Shown piece by piece: positions 1 to 8,726 of a DNA stretch of 26,556 bases (position 1 is its first letter; each line of letters starts with the position of its first letter). The stretch covers positions 1-26,556 of the forward strand of contig JAJXUY010000003.1 of assembly GCA_021782525.1 (NCBI GenBank), written 5' to 3'. This DNA is from Acidobacteriota bacterium. Its GTDB lineage: Bacteria > Acidobacteriota > Thermoanaerobaculia > Thermoanaerobaculales > Thermoanaerobaculaceae. The translations under genes and the position numbers were made by a program. The notes under the pieces are model-generated. The model saw only the letters and a list, made by a program, of their open reading frames with translations. It was not told where the DNA came from and did not search any database.

Positions 1-2
1 AG

Positions 3-968
3 GCGTGGTGCGGCGAGCTGCCGTTCGCCTGGCGCACCGACTTCCCGTTCGACGAGTTCGGGGGCTGGCTCGCGAACCACGAGGGCAAGGCGCACGAGCG
101 CGACATCGTCGTCGTCATCCCCGGGAGCGACCGCCGCCACGCCGTCGTCCTCGCCGACCACTACGACACCGCATACATGGAGGACGTCTACGACACGAGC
201 AAGGGCGGCTCCGGGGCGCGCCTCGCGGCGCACGGCGCCGACGACAACCACTCGGCGACCGCGACGCTGCTCCAGGCCGCGCCGGTGTACCTCGAGCTCG
301 CGAAACAAGGGCTCCTGGAGCGCGACGTCTGGCTCGTGCACTTGACCGGCGAGGAGTTCCCCGCCGACTGCATGGGCGCCCGCGCCTTCTCCCGCGCCCT
401 GATGGAGCGCGCCATGGTGCTCCGCGGTGAGGAGGGCGAAACGGACCTCTCGGCGACGCGGGTCGTCGGCCTCGTGGTGATGGACATGATCGCCCACAAC
501 CGCGCCTCGAACCCGTACGTCTTCCAGATCGCGCCCGGCGACGGCCCCGGCGCGCTGCGCGTCGCGCTCGCGGCACACCTCGCCAACGAGGCGTGGAACG
601 CCCTCGCCGAGAGACTCAACGCGACGCCCGAGCGGCGCGGCCGCGGCCCGTCGCGGCGCAGCGCCGACCCTGCGGTGATCCCGGCCGTGGCCGAACTGCC
701 GCGCATGCGCGGCGAGGTGCGCCTTCACTTTGAGCCGCGCAGCTCGCTGTACAACACCGACGGCCAGGTGTTCTCCGACGTCGGCGTGCCGGCGGCGCTG
801 TTCATGGAGGACTACGACATCAACCGCCAGGGGTACCACGACACCCACGACACCATGGAGAACATCGACCTCGACTACGGCGCCGCGCTCGCCGCCATCG
901 CGATCGAGACGATCGCACGGTTGGCGGCGGCGAAGACGGGGGCCCAGGCACCGGGCTCCGGGCACTGA
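3..968 (+). CDS. M28 family metallopeptidase (aminopeptidase), 5' end outside the window
   Basis: Zinc-dependent exopeptidase of the M28 family, reading open from the first bases, so the N-terminus is missing. The M28 signature runs in order: a metal-ligand HYD (about 162-170), GADDNHSA (about 237-258) carrying the bridging Asp, LTGEE (about 343-357) with the catalytic Glu pair, and YHDTHDT near the C-terminus (about 836-855) with the last metal His. All ligands are present, so this copy looks functional. It ends with TGA at 966-968, directly followed by heptamer repeats and the start of an efflux operon. Its last ~100 codons occur twice more in the window (8727-9027 and 21371-21664), making it the probable parent of those fragments. 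The family is confident; substrate and cellular location cannot be judged without the N-terminus. Confidence 0.9.
   Translation, partial: AWCGELPFAWRTDFPFDEFGGWLANHEGKAHERDIVVVIPGSDRRHAVVLADHYDTAYMEDVYDTSKGGSGARLAAHGADDNHSATATLLQAAPVYLELAKQGLLERDVWLVHLTGEEFPADCMGARAFSRALMERAMVLRGEEGETDLSATRVVGLVVMDMIAHNRASNPYVFQIAPGDGPGALRVALAAHLANEAWNALAERLNATPERRGRGPSRRSADPAVIPAVAELPRMRGEVRLHFEPRSSLYNTDGQVFSDVGVPAALFMEDYDINRQGYHDTHDTMENIDLDYGAALAAIAIETIARLAAAKTGAQAPGSGH
659..968 (+). repeat. Direct repeat copy A: 3' end of the M28 peptidase gene
   Basis: This is the intact member of three direct copies of an M28 gene 3' end (A 659-968, B 8727-9027, C 21371-21664). Aligned by eye, A and B are about 91% identical up to and including the stop codon and then diverge within a few bases. 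A and C are about 95% identical over about 245 bp but have different last codons. Confidence 0.9.
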
Positions 969-981
969 AGAAACGTGACTT

Positions 982-1002
982 GTGGTCGGTGGCCCGTGGT
1001 GC
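982..1002 (+). repeat. Three tandem heptamers of GTGGTCC type
   Basis: Three adjoining 7-mers (GTGGTCG, GTGGCCC, GTGGTGC) lie 13 bp after the M28 stop. They match the larger heptamer arrays at 22987-23016 and 23040-23081. A GCGTGTAAGCGTGCC stretch follows at about 1014 and resembles GCGTGTAGCCGCGCC at 23193-23207. The remainder of 1003-1098 holds a GC-rich inverted stretch but no gene. Confidence 0.6.
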
Positions 1003-1098
1003 TTGAACGGCCGGCGTGTAAGCGTGCCACCGTAGGGGCGGGGTTTGCATGCTCCCGCCCGCCTCCTCAGGGCGCAGCCAAACAGCCCATCGCTCCCC

Positions 1099-1127
1099 TT
1101 GACAGGCGTTGGCATACATTTTATATT
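1099..1127 (+). promoter_or_regulatory. Strong sigma70-type promoter for the RND/ChrA operon
   Basis: A perfect -35 TTGACA (1099-1104) and a -10 TATATT (1122-1127) are separated by exactly 17 bp. The AT-rich -10 region stands out in this GC-rich DNA. Transcription should start near 1134, giving a leader of about 400 nt before the permease gene at 1531. No other gene lies between. Confidence 0.8.
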
Positions 1128-1129
1128 TC

Positions 1130-1154
1130 GCGCGATGACGAAATCATGTCGCGC
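1130..1154 (+). promoter_or_regulatory. Imperfect dyad at the transcription start; candidate operator
   Basis: GCGCGATGA (1130-1138) is mirrored by TCATGTCGCGC (1144-1154), with a 2-nt bulge and a 5-nt centre. It sits immediately downstream of the -10 box, where a repressor of an efflux operon commonly binds. It could instead act as an RNA hairpin at the 5' end of the transcript. No regulator gene is adjacent. Confidence 0.4.
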
Positions 1155-1370
1155 ACTCGGTCCAGCGTAACCAGCGCAGCCTCGGTGTATCTCGGCAGCC
1201 ACTCGGCCTTGTGGTCAAGGCGTGTCCATCCAGGTGTCGGGGTTATCGTGGCGGGAGCCGGCGTCGGCCTCCCGGTCTCGCTGGCGCCCCCCGCGCTGAC
1301 CCGGTTGACCGGGCTCGCCTTGCTGGCCGCCGACGTGGAGCGTGCTCGTGGCATGTCGATCGAGGGCTGA
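1146..1370 (+). CDS. Possible 74-residue leader ORF, unrecognised
   Basis: An ATG about 12 nt after the predicted transcription start opens a 74-codon frame ending in TGA. The middle is hydrophobic (runs such as VGVIVAGAGVGLPVSLAPP) and could be a membrane segment. There is no Shine-Dalgarno sequence, so translation would have to be nearly leaderless. A second ATG at 1135 gives only 11 codons. I recognise no family. It may be a leader peptide for the efflux operon or simply chance in GC-rich DNA; 1371-1530 shows no further coding signal apart from the permease ribosome binding site. Confidence 0.25.
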   Translation: MSRTRSSVTSAASVYLGSHSALWSRRVHPGVGVIVAGAGVGLPVSLAPPALTRLTGLALLAADVERARGMSIEG

Positions 1371-1530
1371 GGCGCCCCTCATGACCTCGGCGCGGCGCGC
1401 CGGCAGTGCAAGGAAGAGCCTTTCAGCGCCGGGCCGGCAAGTCCTCCCGAATCCCACGCAGGCGAAGGCGCTTGCGACCAGCCGTCGACATCCAAACGCC
1501 ATGGTTGGTCGTGCCCGCAAAGGATAGGTT

Positions 1531-4500
1531 ATGTGGATCGTAAGACTCGCGCTGCGGCGGCCGTACACCTTCGTGGTGGCGGCGTTGGTGCTCCTGCTGC
1601 TGGCGCCGTTCGTGATCGTGCGCACGCCGAAGGACATCTTTCCGGCGATCGACATCCCAGTCGTGAGCGCCGTGTGGACCTACAACGGCCTCAGCGCCCA
1701 AGAGGTCGAGCAGCGCATCGTGTACAACCACGAGCGCATGATCTCGGCCATGGTGGACAACGTCGAGCACATGGAATCCACGGCCTACAGCGGTGCCGGG
1801 GTGATCAAGGTGTTCCTGCGCGAGGGAGCGTCGGTCGACACCGGGGTGGCGCAGCTCACCGCCACGGGCCAGGCGATCCTGCGCCAGTTGCCGCCCGGCA
1901 TCACGCCGCCCATCATCCTCCGCTACAACGCCTCCACGGTGCCCATCCTGCAGTACAGCTTCGCGAGCACCAAGTTCTCCGAGCAGGAACTCCAGGACAT
2001 GACGTTCAACCAGGTGCGGGTGGGCCTGATGAACGTCCCCGGCGCCTCGATGCCCTACCCCTACGGCGGCAAGGCGCGCGTGGTCGCGGTGGACCTCGAC
2101 TTGGCGGCGCTCAAGGCGAAGGGCATCGCCCCCGTGGAGGTGGTCAACGCGTTGAACGCCGAGAACCTCATCCTGCCCGGCGGGACGGCGAAGATCGGCC
2201 CCACCGAGTACGACGTCACGCTGAACGGCAGCCCAGCGGTCCTGGACGAGCTCAACGACCTCCCCGTCAAGGTTTCGGACGGAACGGTCATCCGCATGCG
2301 CGACGTGGCGCTGGTTCACGACGGGTACCTCCCGCAGCAGAACATCGTCCGCCTGGACGGCGTGCGCGGCGTGCTGCTCACCGTGCTCAAGAGCGGGACG
2401 GCCTCGACGCTCGACGTGGTGCGCGGGATCAAGGCGGCCATGCCGAGGGTCCTGAGCACGCTGCCGCCGGAGCTGCACGCCAAGGAGTTCGCCGACCAGT
2501 CGCTGTTCGTGCGGGCGGCGATCAGCAGCGTCGTCCGCGAAGGCGTCATCGCGGCCGCCCTCACGGCCCTGATGGTCCTGCTCTTCCTCGGGGCGTGGCG
2601 GGGCACCCTCATCATCGCGATCTCGATCCCGCTGTCGGTGCTCGCCTCGATCATCACCCTGGGCGCCCTGGGGGAGACCATCAACCTGATGACGCTCGGC
2701 GGCCTCGCTCTGGCCGTCGGCATCCTGGTAGACGACGCGACGGTCGAGATCGAGAACGTCCATCGCCAGATGGCGCTCGGCAAGCCGACCGTGCAGGCGA
2801 TCCTCGACGGTGCGCAGGAGATCGCGTTGCCGGCGTTCGTGGGCACGCTGTGCATCTGCATCGTGTTCGTGCCGATGTTCTTCCTCACCGGCGCCGCGCG
2901 CTATCTGTTCGTGCCGCTGGCCGAGGCGGTCGTCTTCGCCATGCTGGCGAGTTACATCCTCTCGCGCACGCTGGTGCCCACGCTGGTGATGTGGTTCTAC
3001 CGCGATGCGGCGTACCGCGGCCACCTCGCCGGACCCGGCTCGGTCGCCGCGTGGCAGCGCCCGTTCGTGGCGGTGCAAGTGCGCTTCGAACGCGGCTTCG
3101 CCCGCTTGCGGGAGGGGTACGGCCGCTGGCTTGGCGCGGTGCTGCGGCGCCGGCTCGTATTCACCGCGGCGTTCCTCGCGTTCTGCGCCGGCACGGCGCT
3201 GCTCGTCGCGTTCCTCGGCCAGGACTTCTTCCCGGCCGTGGACGCGGGCCAGTTTCGGCTCCACCTGCGGGCCCGCAGCGGTACCCGCATCGAGGAGACC
3301 GCCAAACTGGCCGATCAGGTCGAGGCCGTGATCCGGCGGGAGGTCCCCGCGGCCGAGATCGGCGGCGTGCTCGACAACATCGGCATCCCGGGCGGAGGGA
3401 TCCCGCTGACCTACATCGACAACGGTCTGGTCGGCTCCGGCGATGCGGACATCCTGGTTTCGTTGCGGCCCGGACACCACCCGACGGAGGCGTACGTGAA
3501 GCGCTTGCGGCTGGTGCTCAACCGCGAGTTCCCCGCCGTGACGTTCTATGCGCTGCCCGCCGACATCGTCAGCCAGACCTTGAACTTCGGCCTCCCCGCG
3601 CCGTTCGACATCCAGATCTCGGGTCGCGACCTGGTCAGCAACCGGGCAGCCGCCTACCGGCTGGCCGAGAAGCTGCGCCGGATCGCGGGCGTGGTGGACC
3701 TCCGGGTGCAGCAGCCCGACGACCTACCGCGCCTCCAGTTCGCGGTCGACCGGATCAAGGCGTCCGAGATGGGGCTCACGGAACGCGACGTCGCCAACTC
3801 CATGCTCCTGACCTTGAGCGGCAGCAGCCAGGTGCAGGCGATGTACTGGCTCAACCCGAAGAACGCCGTCCAGTACCTCATCAACGTGCGGGTGCCCCAG
3901 TACGCGACCGATTCCCTGGCGGCGCTCCTGGGCATCCCCGCGAACGGCGGCCAGCCCGGCCAGGCCAACCCACAACTCCTCGCCAACCTCGCCACCTTCC
4001 GCCGCACCAGCGTGTCCCCGATCGCCAGCCATTACAACGTGATGCCGGTCGTCGACCTGCTTGCCGGCGTGAGCGGCCGCGACCTTGGCGGGGTGCTGCG
4101 CGACCTCAGGCCGATCCTCGTTCAGGCGCAGAAGGAACTACCGCGCGGCAGCTTCATCTCGATGCGTGGCCAGGCCGAAACGATGGCGTCCAGCTTCAGG
4201 GGCATCGAGATCGGGCTCGCCATGGCGGTGGTCCTCGTCTACCTGCTTCTGGTGGTCAACTTCCAGAGCTGGAGCGACCCGTTCATCATCATCACCGCCC
4301 TGCCGGGCGCCCTGGCCGGCGTCGCCTGGGGGCTTTACCTCACCTTCACCACCTTGAGCGTCCCCGCGCTGATGGGGGCGATCATGAGCCTCGGGGTCGC
4401 GACCGCCAACTCCGTGCTGGTCGTGACCTTCGCCCGGACCAACCTGCGCACCGGCATGGACCCGCTGACGGCCGCCTGGGAGGCGGGTGTGGGGCGTTTG

Positions 4501-4755
4501 CGCCCGGTGCTGATGACCGCGCTGGCGATGATCATCGGCATGGTCCCGCTGGCGCTGGCGTTGGGCGAGGGCGGCGAGCAGAATGCGCCGCTGGGCCGCG
4601 CGGTGATCGGCGGCCTCACCGTCGCAACCTTCGCCACGTTGTTCTTCGTGCCGGTGGTTTTCTGCCTCGTGCACCGGCGCGCCCACGACGACGCGGCGCC
4701 GGACCCAGCCGCGAGCAGTGCGCCCCGGCGAACCGCCGAGAAGGGGTCCACATGA
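1531..4755 (+). CDS. RND efflux transporter permease (AcrB/MdtB-like)
   Basis: Inner-membrane proton-driven pump of a tripartite exporter, 1074 residues as expected for RND permeases. TM1 is at about residues 11-30, followed by a large periplasmic loop, TM2-6 from about 338, TM7 at about 542, a second large loop and TM8-12 from about 893. The TM4 acidic pair is present (VGILVDD, about 396-402), equivalent to AcrB Asp407/Asp408. In TM10 the segment GVATANS replaces the AcrB GLSAKN motif, so the relay Lys940 is absent, as I recall for some RND subfamilies. AAGGA lies 6 nt before the ATG. It overlaps the adaptor gene by ATGA (4752-4755). The substrate is unknown: dyes or organics are as likely as metals. 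The linked ChrA gene suggests, but does not prove, metal stress. Confidence 0.93.
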   Translation: MWIVRLALRRPYTFVVAALVLLLLAPFVIVRTPKDIFPAIDIPVVSAVWTYNGLSAQEVEQRIVYNHERMISAMVDNVEHMESTAYSGAGVIKVFLREGASVDTGVAQLTATGQAILRQLPPGITPPIILRYNASTVPILQYSFASTKFSEQELQDMTFNQVRVGLMNVPGASMPYPYGGKARVVAVDLDLAALKAKGIAPVEVVNALNAENLILPGGTAKIGPTEYDVTLNGSPAVLDELNDLPVKVSDGTVIRMRDVALVHDGYLPQQNIVRLDGVRGVLLTVLKSGTASTLDVVRGIKAAMPRVLSTLPPELHAKEFADQSLFVRAAISSVVREGVIAAALTALMVLLFLGAWRGTLIIAISIPLSVLASIITLGALGETINLMTLGGLALAVGILVDDATVEIENVHRQMALGKPTVQAILDGAQEIALPAFVGTLCICIVFVPMFFLTGAARYLFVPLAEAVVFAMLASYILSRTLVPTLVMWFYRDAAYRGHLAGPGSVAAWQRPFVAVQVRFERGFARLREGYGRWLGAVLRRRLVFTAAFLAFCAGTALLVAFLGQDFFPAVDAGQFRLHLRARSGTRIEETAKLADQVEAVIRREVPAAEIGGVLDNIGIPGGGIPLTYIDNGLVGSGDADILVSLRPGHHPTEAYVKRLRLVLNREFPAVTFYALPADIVSQTLNFGLPAPFDIQISGRDLVSNRAAAYRLAEKLRRIAGVVDLRVQQPDDLPRLQFAVDRIKASEMGLTERDVANSMLLTLSGSSQVQAMYWLNPKNAVQYLINVRVPQYATDSLAALLGIPANGGQPGQANPQLLANLATFRRTSVSPIASHYNVMPVVDLLAGVSGRDLGGVLRDLRPILVQAQKELPRGSFISMRGQAETMASSFRGIEIGLAMAVVLVYLLLVVNFQSWSDPFIIITALPGALAGVAWGLYLTFTTLSVPALMGAIMSLGVATANSVLVVTFARTNLRTGMDPLTAAWEAGVGRLRPVLMTALAMIIGMVPLALALGEGGEQNAPLGRAVIGGLTVATFATLFFVPVVFCLVHRRAHDDAAPDPAASSAPRRTAEKGST

Positions 4756-5945
4756 GCGACGGCAAATCCAACGGATCGACAGCGCCACCTCCTGCGGACG
4801 ACCACGCTGCCGCAGCACCGAGACTGTGGCGCGCGGCCGCCGTGGCGGCCGTCGTCATCCTCGTGCTGCTGGTAATCGGGTGGGTACCGCGCTGGCGCGA
4901 GCGCGCCGCGCTGGCGCGCGAATCAGCCGAGCTGGCCGTGCCCACCGTCGCGGTGATATCGCCCGCTCCGGCGAAGGCACCGCCCGGGTTGCTCCTGCCG
5001 GCAGAGGTCCAACCCTGGATCGACACGCCGATCTACGCCCGCGCCACCGGCTACGTGAAGCGCTGGCTGGTGGACCTGGGCGCACACGTCAACGCCGGCC
5101 AGCTCCTGGCGGAGATCGAGACCCCGGAACTCGACCAGGAGCTCGAACGCACCCGCCACGAGCTGGCCCAGGCCGAGGCGTCGCTGGGAATCGCGAGGAT
5201 CACGGCCGAACGGTACTCCGGTCTCCTGAAGACGGCGAGCGTCAACGAGCAGGAGACGGCCGAGAAGCAGGCCGATTACACGCTCAAGGCGGCGGTCGCC
5301 GGGGCGGCGCGCGCCAACGTCCGCCGCCTCGAGGAGCTGCGTGGTTTCGCTCGAGTCACTGCCCCGTTCGCCGGCACCGTCACCGCGCGCGACATCGACG
5401 TCGGCGACCTCATCACCGCCGGGAGCGCCAAGCCGCTGTTCCGGCTCGCTCAGACGGACAGGCTGCGGGTCTACGCCCGCGTGCCCCAGACCGGCGCCGT
5501 CGCCGTCGCGCCAGGACAGCAAGCCGAGCTGCTGGTGCCGGAGCGGCCGACCCGCGTCTTCCCGGCGACCGTCGCGCGCACCGCCGGTGCGATCTCCCCC
5601 GATTCCCGCACGCTGCTGGTGGAATTCGAGGTGGACAATAGCCGCGGCGAGATCCTCGCCGGCAGCTTCGCTCAGGTGCGCCTGATGAAGGCCACGGGCG
5701 CGCCGCCGCTCACGCTGCCAGGTAACGCCCTGCTCTTCCGCGCCGGGGGCCCGCAGGTCGGCGTCGTCGGACCGGCCGACACCGTCGAGCTGCGGCCGGT
5801 GAAGCTGGGGCGCGATTTCGGCACGACCGTGGAGATCCTTTCCGGGGTCGGGCCGAGCGATCGCGTCGTCCTCAACCCCTCAGACGGGCTCAGCAGCGGG
5901 ACCAGAGTGCGCGTGGCCGCGGGCGGTGGCAGGACATCGCCATGA
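4752..5945 (+). CDS. RND periplasmic adaptor (HlyD/AcrA-type membrane fusion protein)
   Basis: Links the RND permease to the outer-membrane channel. The 397-residue protein has an N-terminal membrane anchor (about 26-46, WRAAAVAAVVILVLLVIGWV) rather than a lipobox. A biotinyl-lipoyl-like half (YARATGYVKRWLVDLGAHV, near residues 95-115) follows, then an alpha-helical hairpin (about 125-195, rich in Glu, Ala and Leu), the second lipoyl half (FARVTAPFAGTV) and beta-barrel domains. The ATG overlaps the permease stop (ATGA at 4752-4755), and its own stop overlaps the next gene in the same way (5942-5945), so the three are translationally coupled. A much longer frame reading through the permease region is only a shadow. 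Confidence 0.92.
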   Translation: MSDGKSNGSTAPPPADDHAAAAPRLWRAAAVAAVVILVLLVIGWVPRWRERAALARESAELAVPTVAVISPAPAKAPPGLLLPAEVQPWIDTPIYARATGYVKRWLVDLGAHVNAGQLLAEIETPELDQELERTRHELAQAEASLGIARITAERYSGLLKTASVNEQETAEKQADYTLKAAVAGAARANVRRLEELRGFARVTAPFAGTVTARDIDVGDLITAGSAKPLFRLAQTDRLRVYARVPQTGAVAVAPGQQAELLVPERPTRVFPATVARTAGAISPDSRTLLVEFEVDNSRGEILAGSFAQVRLMKATGAPPLTLPGNALLFRAGGPQVGVVGPADTVELRPVKLGRDFGTTVEILSGVGPSDRVVLNPSDGLSSGTRVRVAAGGGRTSP

Positions 5946-7438
5946 CCGGCGTAGCGCCGACCGCCGCAATCCGATCCCTTGGCGGCCCCACCCTCGCCGC
6001 CGCACTGGCGTTGGCCCTGCCCATCGGCTGCGCCGTCGGACCGGACTACCGGCGCCCGGACGCCGTGACGGTCATGCCCGAGCGCTATGCCGGGGCGAGC
6101 GGCGAGTGGAAGGCCGCCGCACCCCGGGCCGATCTAGCCAAGGGGGCGTGGTGGGCGATCTTCGGCGACGCCGATTTGAACCGGCTCGAGATCGGGGCCG
6201 CTTCCGCCAATCAGGACCTCAGGGCCGCCAGCGCCAGGTTCGCCCAGGCGCGGGCCACGGCCGACGCGGCGCGCTCGGGGATCTTCCCCCGCATCGGCGC
6301 CGCCCTCTCCGCGATGCGCCAGCGCGATTCCGCGAGCCGACCGCTCCCCACGACGGGAGACGCCGCGGGCACGGGGTTCACGTACGACAACATCTCCGTG
6401 CCGTTCGACGCCGGCTACGAGGTGGATCTCTGGGGCCGGGTGCGGCGGCAGATCGAGGGGGCGCGCGCCAGTGAGCAAGCCGCCGCGGACGATCTCGAAG
6501 CGGTCAGGCTCTCGATCGCCGCCGAGGTGGCGGTGGATTACTTCACCCTGCGCTCGCTGGAGGCGGAAGACGCGGCGCTGACGGCGAGCGTCGCGGCCTA
6601 TCGTCAGGCGCTCGAATTGACGCACGCGCGCCGCCACGGCGGCCTCGCGAGCGATCTCGACGTGGCCCAGGCGGAGACGGTCCTCCATGCCGCGGAGGCC
6701 CAGCTCCCGGCCTTGACGCAGACGGCCCTGCGCTTCGAACACGCGCTCGCGGTGCTCCTCGGGCAACCGGCGTCGATCTTCCACCTCGAGCGGCGCCCGC
6801 TCGTCGAGGAACCGCCGCGCATCCGGCCCGATCTGCCTTCGGGCCTGCTCGAACGCCGGCCCGATGTGGCGGCGGCCGAGCGCCGCATGGCCGCCGCCAA
6901 CGCGGCCGTCGGTGTCGCCGAAGCGGCCTTCTTCCCCACTGTCCGCCTGACCGGCTTGGTCGGTTTTCAGAGCGTCGACTCCGGCACGGTTTTCGACTGG
7001 CCGAGCCGGTTCTGGGCGGTGGGGCCCTCGCTCGCGCTTCCCCTGTTCGACGGGGGTCAACGGCGCGCCGGCCTCCGCGCGGCGCAGGCCCGCTACGAGG
7101 AAACCGTCGCGCTCTACCGCCAGACGGTGCTCAAGGCGTTCGCCGAGGTGGAGGATCAACTGGCGGCGCAGCGCCTGCTCCAGGATGAGCTCGACGGCGA
7201 AACGGCCGCCTGGATCTCCTCCCGCCGGCAACTGGAGATCGCCCAGAACCGCTATCGCGGCGGCCTGGTCAGCTATCTGCAGGTGACCTCGGCGCAGAGC
7301 GCGGCGCTCGACCACGAGCGCACGGTGGCGCGCCTGCGCGGCCAGCAGTTCGCGGCCTGCGTCGCCCTGGTCAAGTCGCTGGGCGGAGGCTGGCAGAACG
7401 GTGGAGCCGTTGCCGGTGGTGGGCCGAACGACGATTGA
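5942..7438 (+). CDS. Outer-membrane factor lipoprotein, NodT/TolC family
   Basis: Outer-membrane exit duct of the RND complex, 498 residues. A hydrophobic leader ends in the lipobox LPIGC (Cys30), followed by AVGPDYRRP, the classic start of mature NodT-family lipoproteins. Two repeated OEP domains follow: the first is Ala/Gln-rich and helical, and the second carries LLERRPDVAAAERRMAAAN, typical of the family, then FFPTVRLTG. It ends with the coiled YRGGLVSYLQVTSAQ segment. It overlaps the adaptor by 4 nt and ChrA1 by 38 nt, consistent with one transcript from the promoter at 1099-1127. Confidence 0.93.
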   Translation: MTGVAPTAAIRSLGGPTLAAALALALPIGCAVGPDYRRPDAVTVMPERYAGASGEWKAAAPRADLAKGAWWAIFGDADLNRLEIGAASANQDLRAASARFAQARATADAARSGIFPRIGAALSAMRQRDSASRPLPTTGDAAGTGFTYDNISVPFDAGYEVDLWGRVRRQIEGARASEQAAADDLEAVRLSIAAEVAVDYFTLRSLEAEDAALTASVAAYRQALELTHARRHGGLASDLDVAQAETVLHAAEAQLPALTQTALRFEHALAVLLGQPASIFHLERRPLVEEPPRIRPDLPSGLLERRPDVAAAERRMAAANAAVGVAEAAFFPTVRLTGLVGFQSVDSGTVFDWPSRFWAVGPSLALPLFDGGQRRAGLRAAQARYEETVALYRQTVLKAFAEVEDQLAAQRLLQDELDGETAAWISSRRQLEIAQNRYRGGLVSYLQVTSAQSAALDHERTVARLRGQQFAACVALVKSLGGGWQNGGAVAGGGPNDD

Positions 7439-8633
7439 GCGCGAGCCGCGTCGGAATGAGTCGGCCACCCGAACGAAGATGGTATGGGCGTTCTTCCGCA
7501 TCGGCCTCACGGCCTATGGCGGCCCGGCCATCGTGGCCCAGATCCGCCGGATGGCCGTGCTCAAGAAACGATGGCTGAGCGAGGAGGAGTTCCAGGAGAC
7601 GTTGGCGTTCTGCCAGACCTTGCCTGGACCCATCGCCGTTCAGACAGCGGCCCACATCGGGTGGCAGATGTACGGCAGTCTGGGAGCGGCCCTCGTCGAG
7701 GTGTTCTACATCCTTCCGACGTTCGTTCTCATGCTCGGGCTCTCCGCAGCATACTTCCGATTTGAGCACCTATCCCTCGTGGGCGCCATCTTCAAGGGGC
7801 TGGGCGCGGTGGTGGTCGGGATCGTGGCCGACTCCATACTCTCCATGACACCGTCGGCCCTGAAGGACTGGCGCGGGGTGCTCATCGCGGGTGCCGCCGC
7901 GGCAGGCTTCTTCGGCCACGTGAACGTGCTGATCGTCCTCGCAGGCGCTGCGGCGGCCGGCGTCTTGCTCACACCGACTCGGGCGGAATCCACCCGCGCC
8001 AAGGCCCCGTCGGAACGTGGACTCTATGGGCCTCCGTTCCGCTGGAAGACCACGACGGTTCTGCTCTGTCTCGCCTTGACATTCGCCGTCTTCGTCGCAC
8101 TCTCTCGCTTCGCCTCGCCCATCTACCCCGCATTGGGCACGGTCATGGCCAAGATCAACCTCCTCTCCTTCGGCGGCGGATACACCGCCATCGCCCTCAT
8201 GTACGACCAAGTCGTCACCTCTCATTCCTGGCTGACCGCGAAGGAATTCATCGACGGCGTGGCGCTCGGCCAGATCACGCCCGGCCCCGTCACGATCACC
8301 GCCACGTTCATCGGGTACCGCCTTGGGGGGCTGCCGGGAGCCGTTTTCGCGACGCTCTGCGTCTACATCCCCTCCGCTCTGCTTCTCGTTCTGCTGGCGC
8401 CCCAATTCGCGAGGGTTCGAGGTTTCACCGCCGTCCAGCGCGCGGTGCGCGGCCTGCTGGCCGCCTTCATCGCCATGCTGCTGTTCGTCCTCTGGCAGGT
8501 GGCCAGCGCCTCGCTCCACGACCTCGCGACGATGACGATGGCGCTAGTCGCATTCGCGGCGCTGCGGCTCAAGGTGGACCCGGTGTGGGTCATCCTCGCG
8601 GCCGTTGTCCTTTCTGGCGTGTTCTTCAGGTAA
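7401..8633 (+). CDS. chrA: Chromate transporter ChrA, long-chain type (ChrA1)
   Basis: CHR-superfamily membrane protein (410 residues, two fused CHR domains) that exports chromate in characterised members. The N-terminal domain has FFRIGLTAYGGPA and a LPGPIAVQ motif. The C-terminal domain repeats the pattern with LLSFGGGYTAIA and GQITPGPVTITATFIGY. I chose the GTG at 7401 because GGAGG lies 11 nt upstream, inside the end of the outer-membrane factor gene; ATG 7479 would leave too short an N-terminus. The 38-nt overlap places it in the RND operon, which is not a usual partner. It belongs to a different subgroup from ChrA2 (13465-14709). The ion carried is inferred from the family; sulfate or other oxyanions cannot be excluded. 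Confidence 0.88.
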   Translation: MEPLPVVGRTTIEREPRRNESATRTKMVWAFFRIGLTAYGGPAIVAQIRRMAVLKKRWLSEEEFQETLAFCQTLPGPIAVQTAAHIGWQMYGSLGAALVEVFYILPTFVLMLGLSAAYFRFEHLSLVGAIFKGLGAVVVGIVADSILSMTPSALKDWRGVLIAGAAAAGFFGHVNVLIVLAGAAAAGVLLTPTRAESTRAKAPSERGLYGPPFRWKTTTVLLCLALTFAVFVALSRFASPIYPALGTVMAKINLLSFGGGYTAIALMYDQVVTSHSWLTAKEFIDGVALGQITPGPVTITATFIGYRLGGLPGAVFATLCVYIPSALLLVLLAPQFARVRGFTAVQRAVRGLLAAFIAMLLFVLWQVASASLHDLATMTMALVAFAALRLKVDPVWVILAAVVLSGVFFR

Positions 8634-8726
8634 GACGTCGTCAAGATCCCCCTCGGTTCCGCCGGTTGACTCATAAGTGTGGTGCGCCACGACGCATCTG
8701 CAGGCACAAGAGGCAGCGGTCCCCGG

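Noticed and set aside
1423..3480. 685-codon minus-strand frame opposite the RND permease
   Set aside because: Arg/His/Asp-rich translation without any domain; it is the antisense shadow of a clearly conserved RND gene in high-GC DNA.
1533..5945. A 1470-codon plus-strand frame that would fuse a long protein to the periplasmic adaptor
   Set aside because: Only the last 397 codons resemble a protein; upstream it is the out-of-frame reading of the permease, and an ATGA overlap at 4752 marks the real start.
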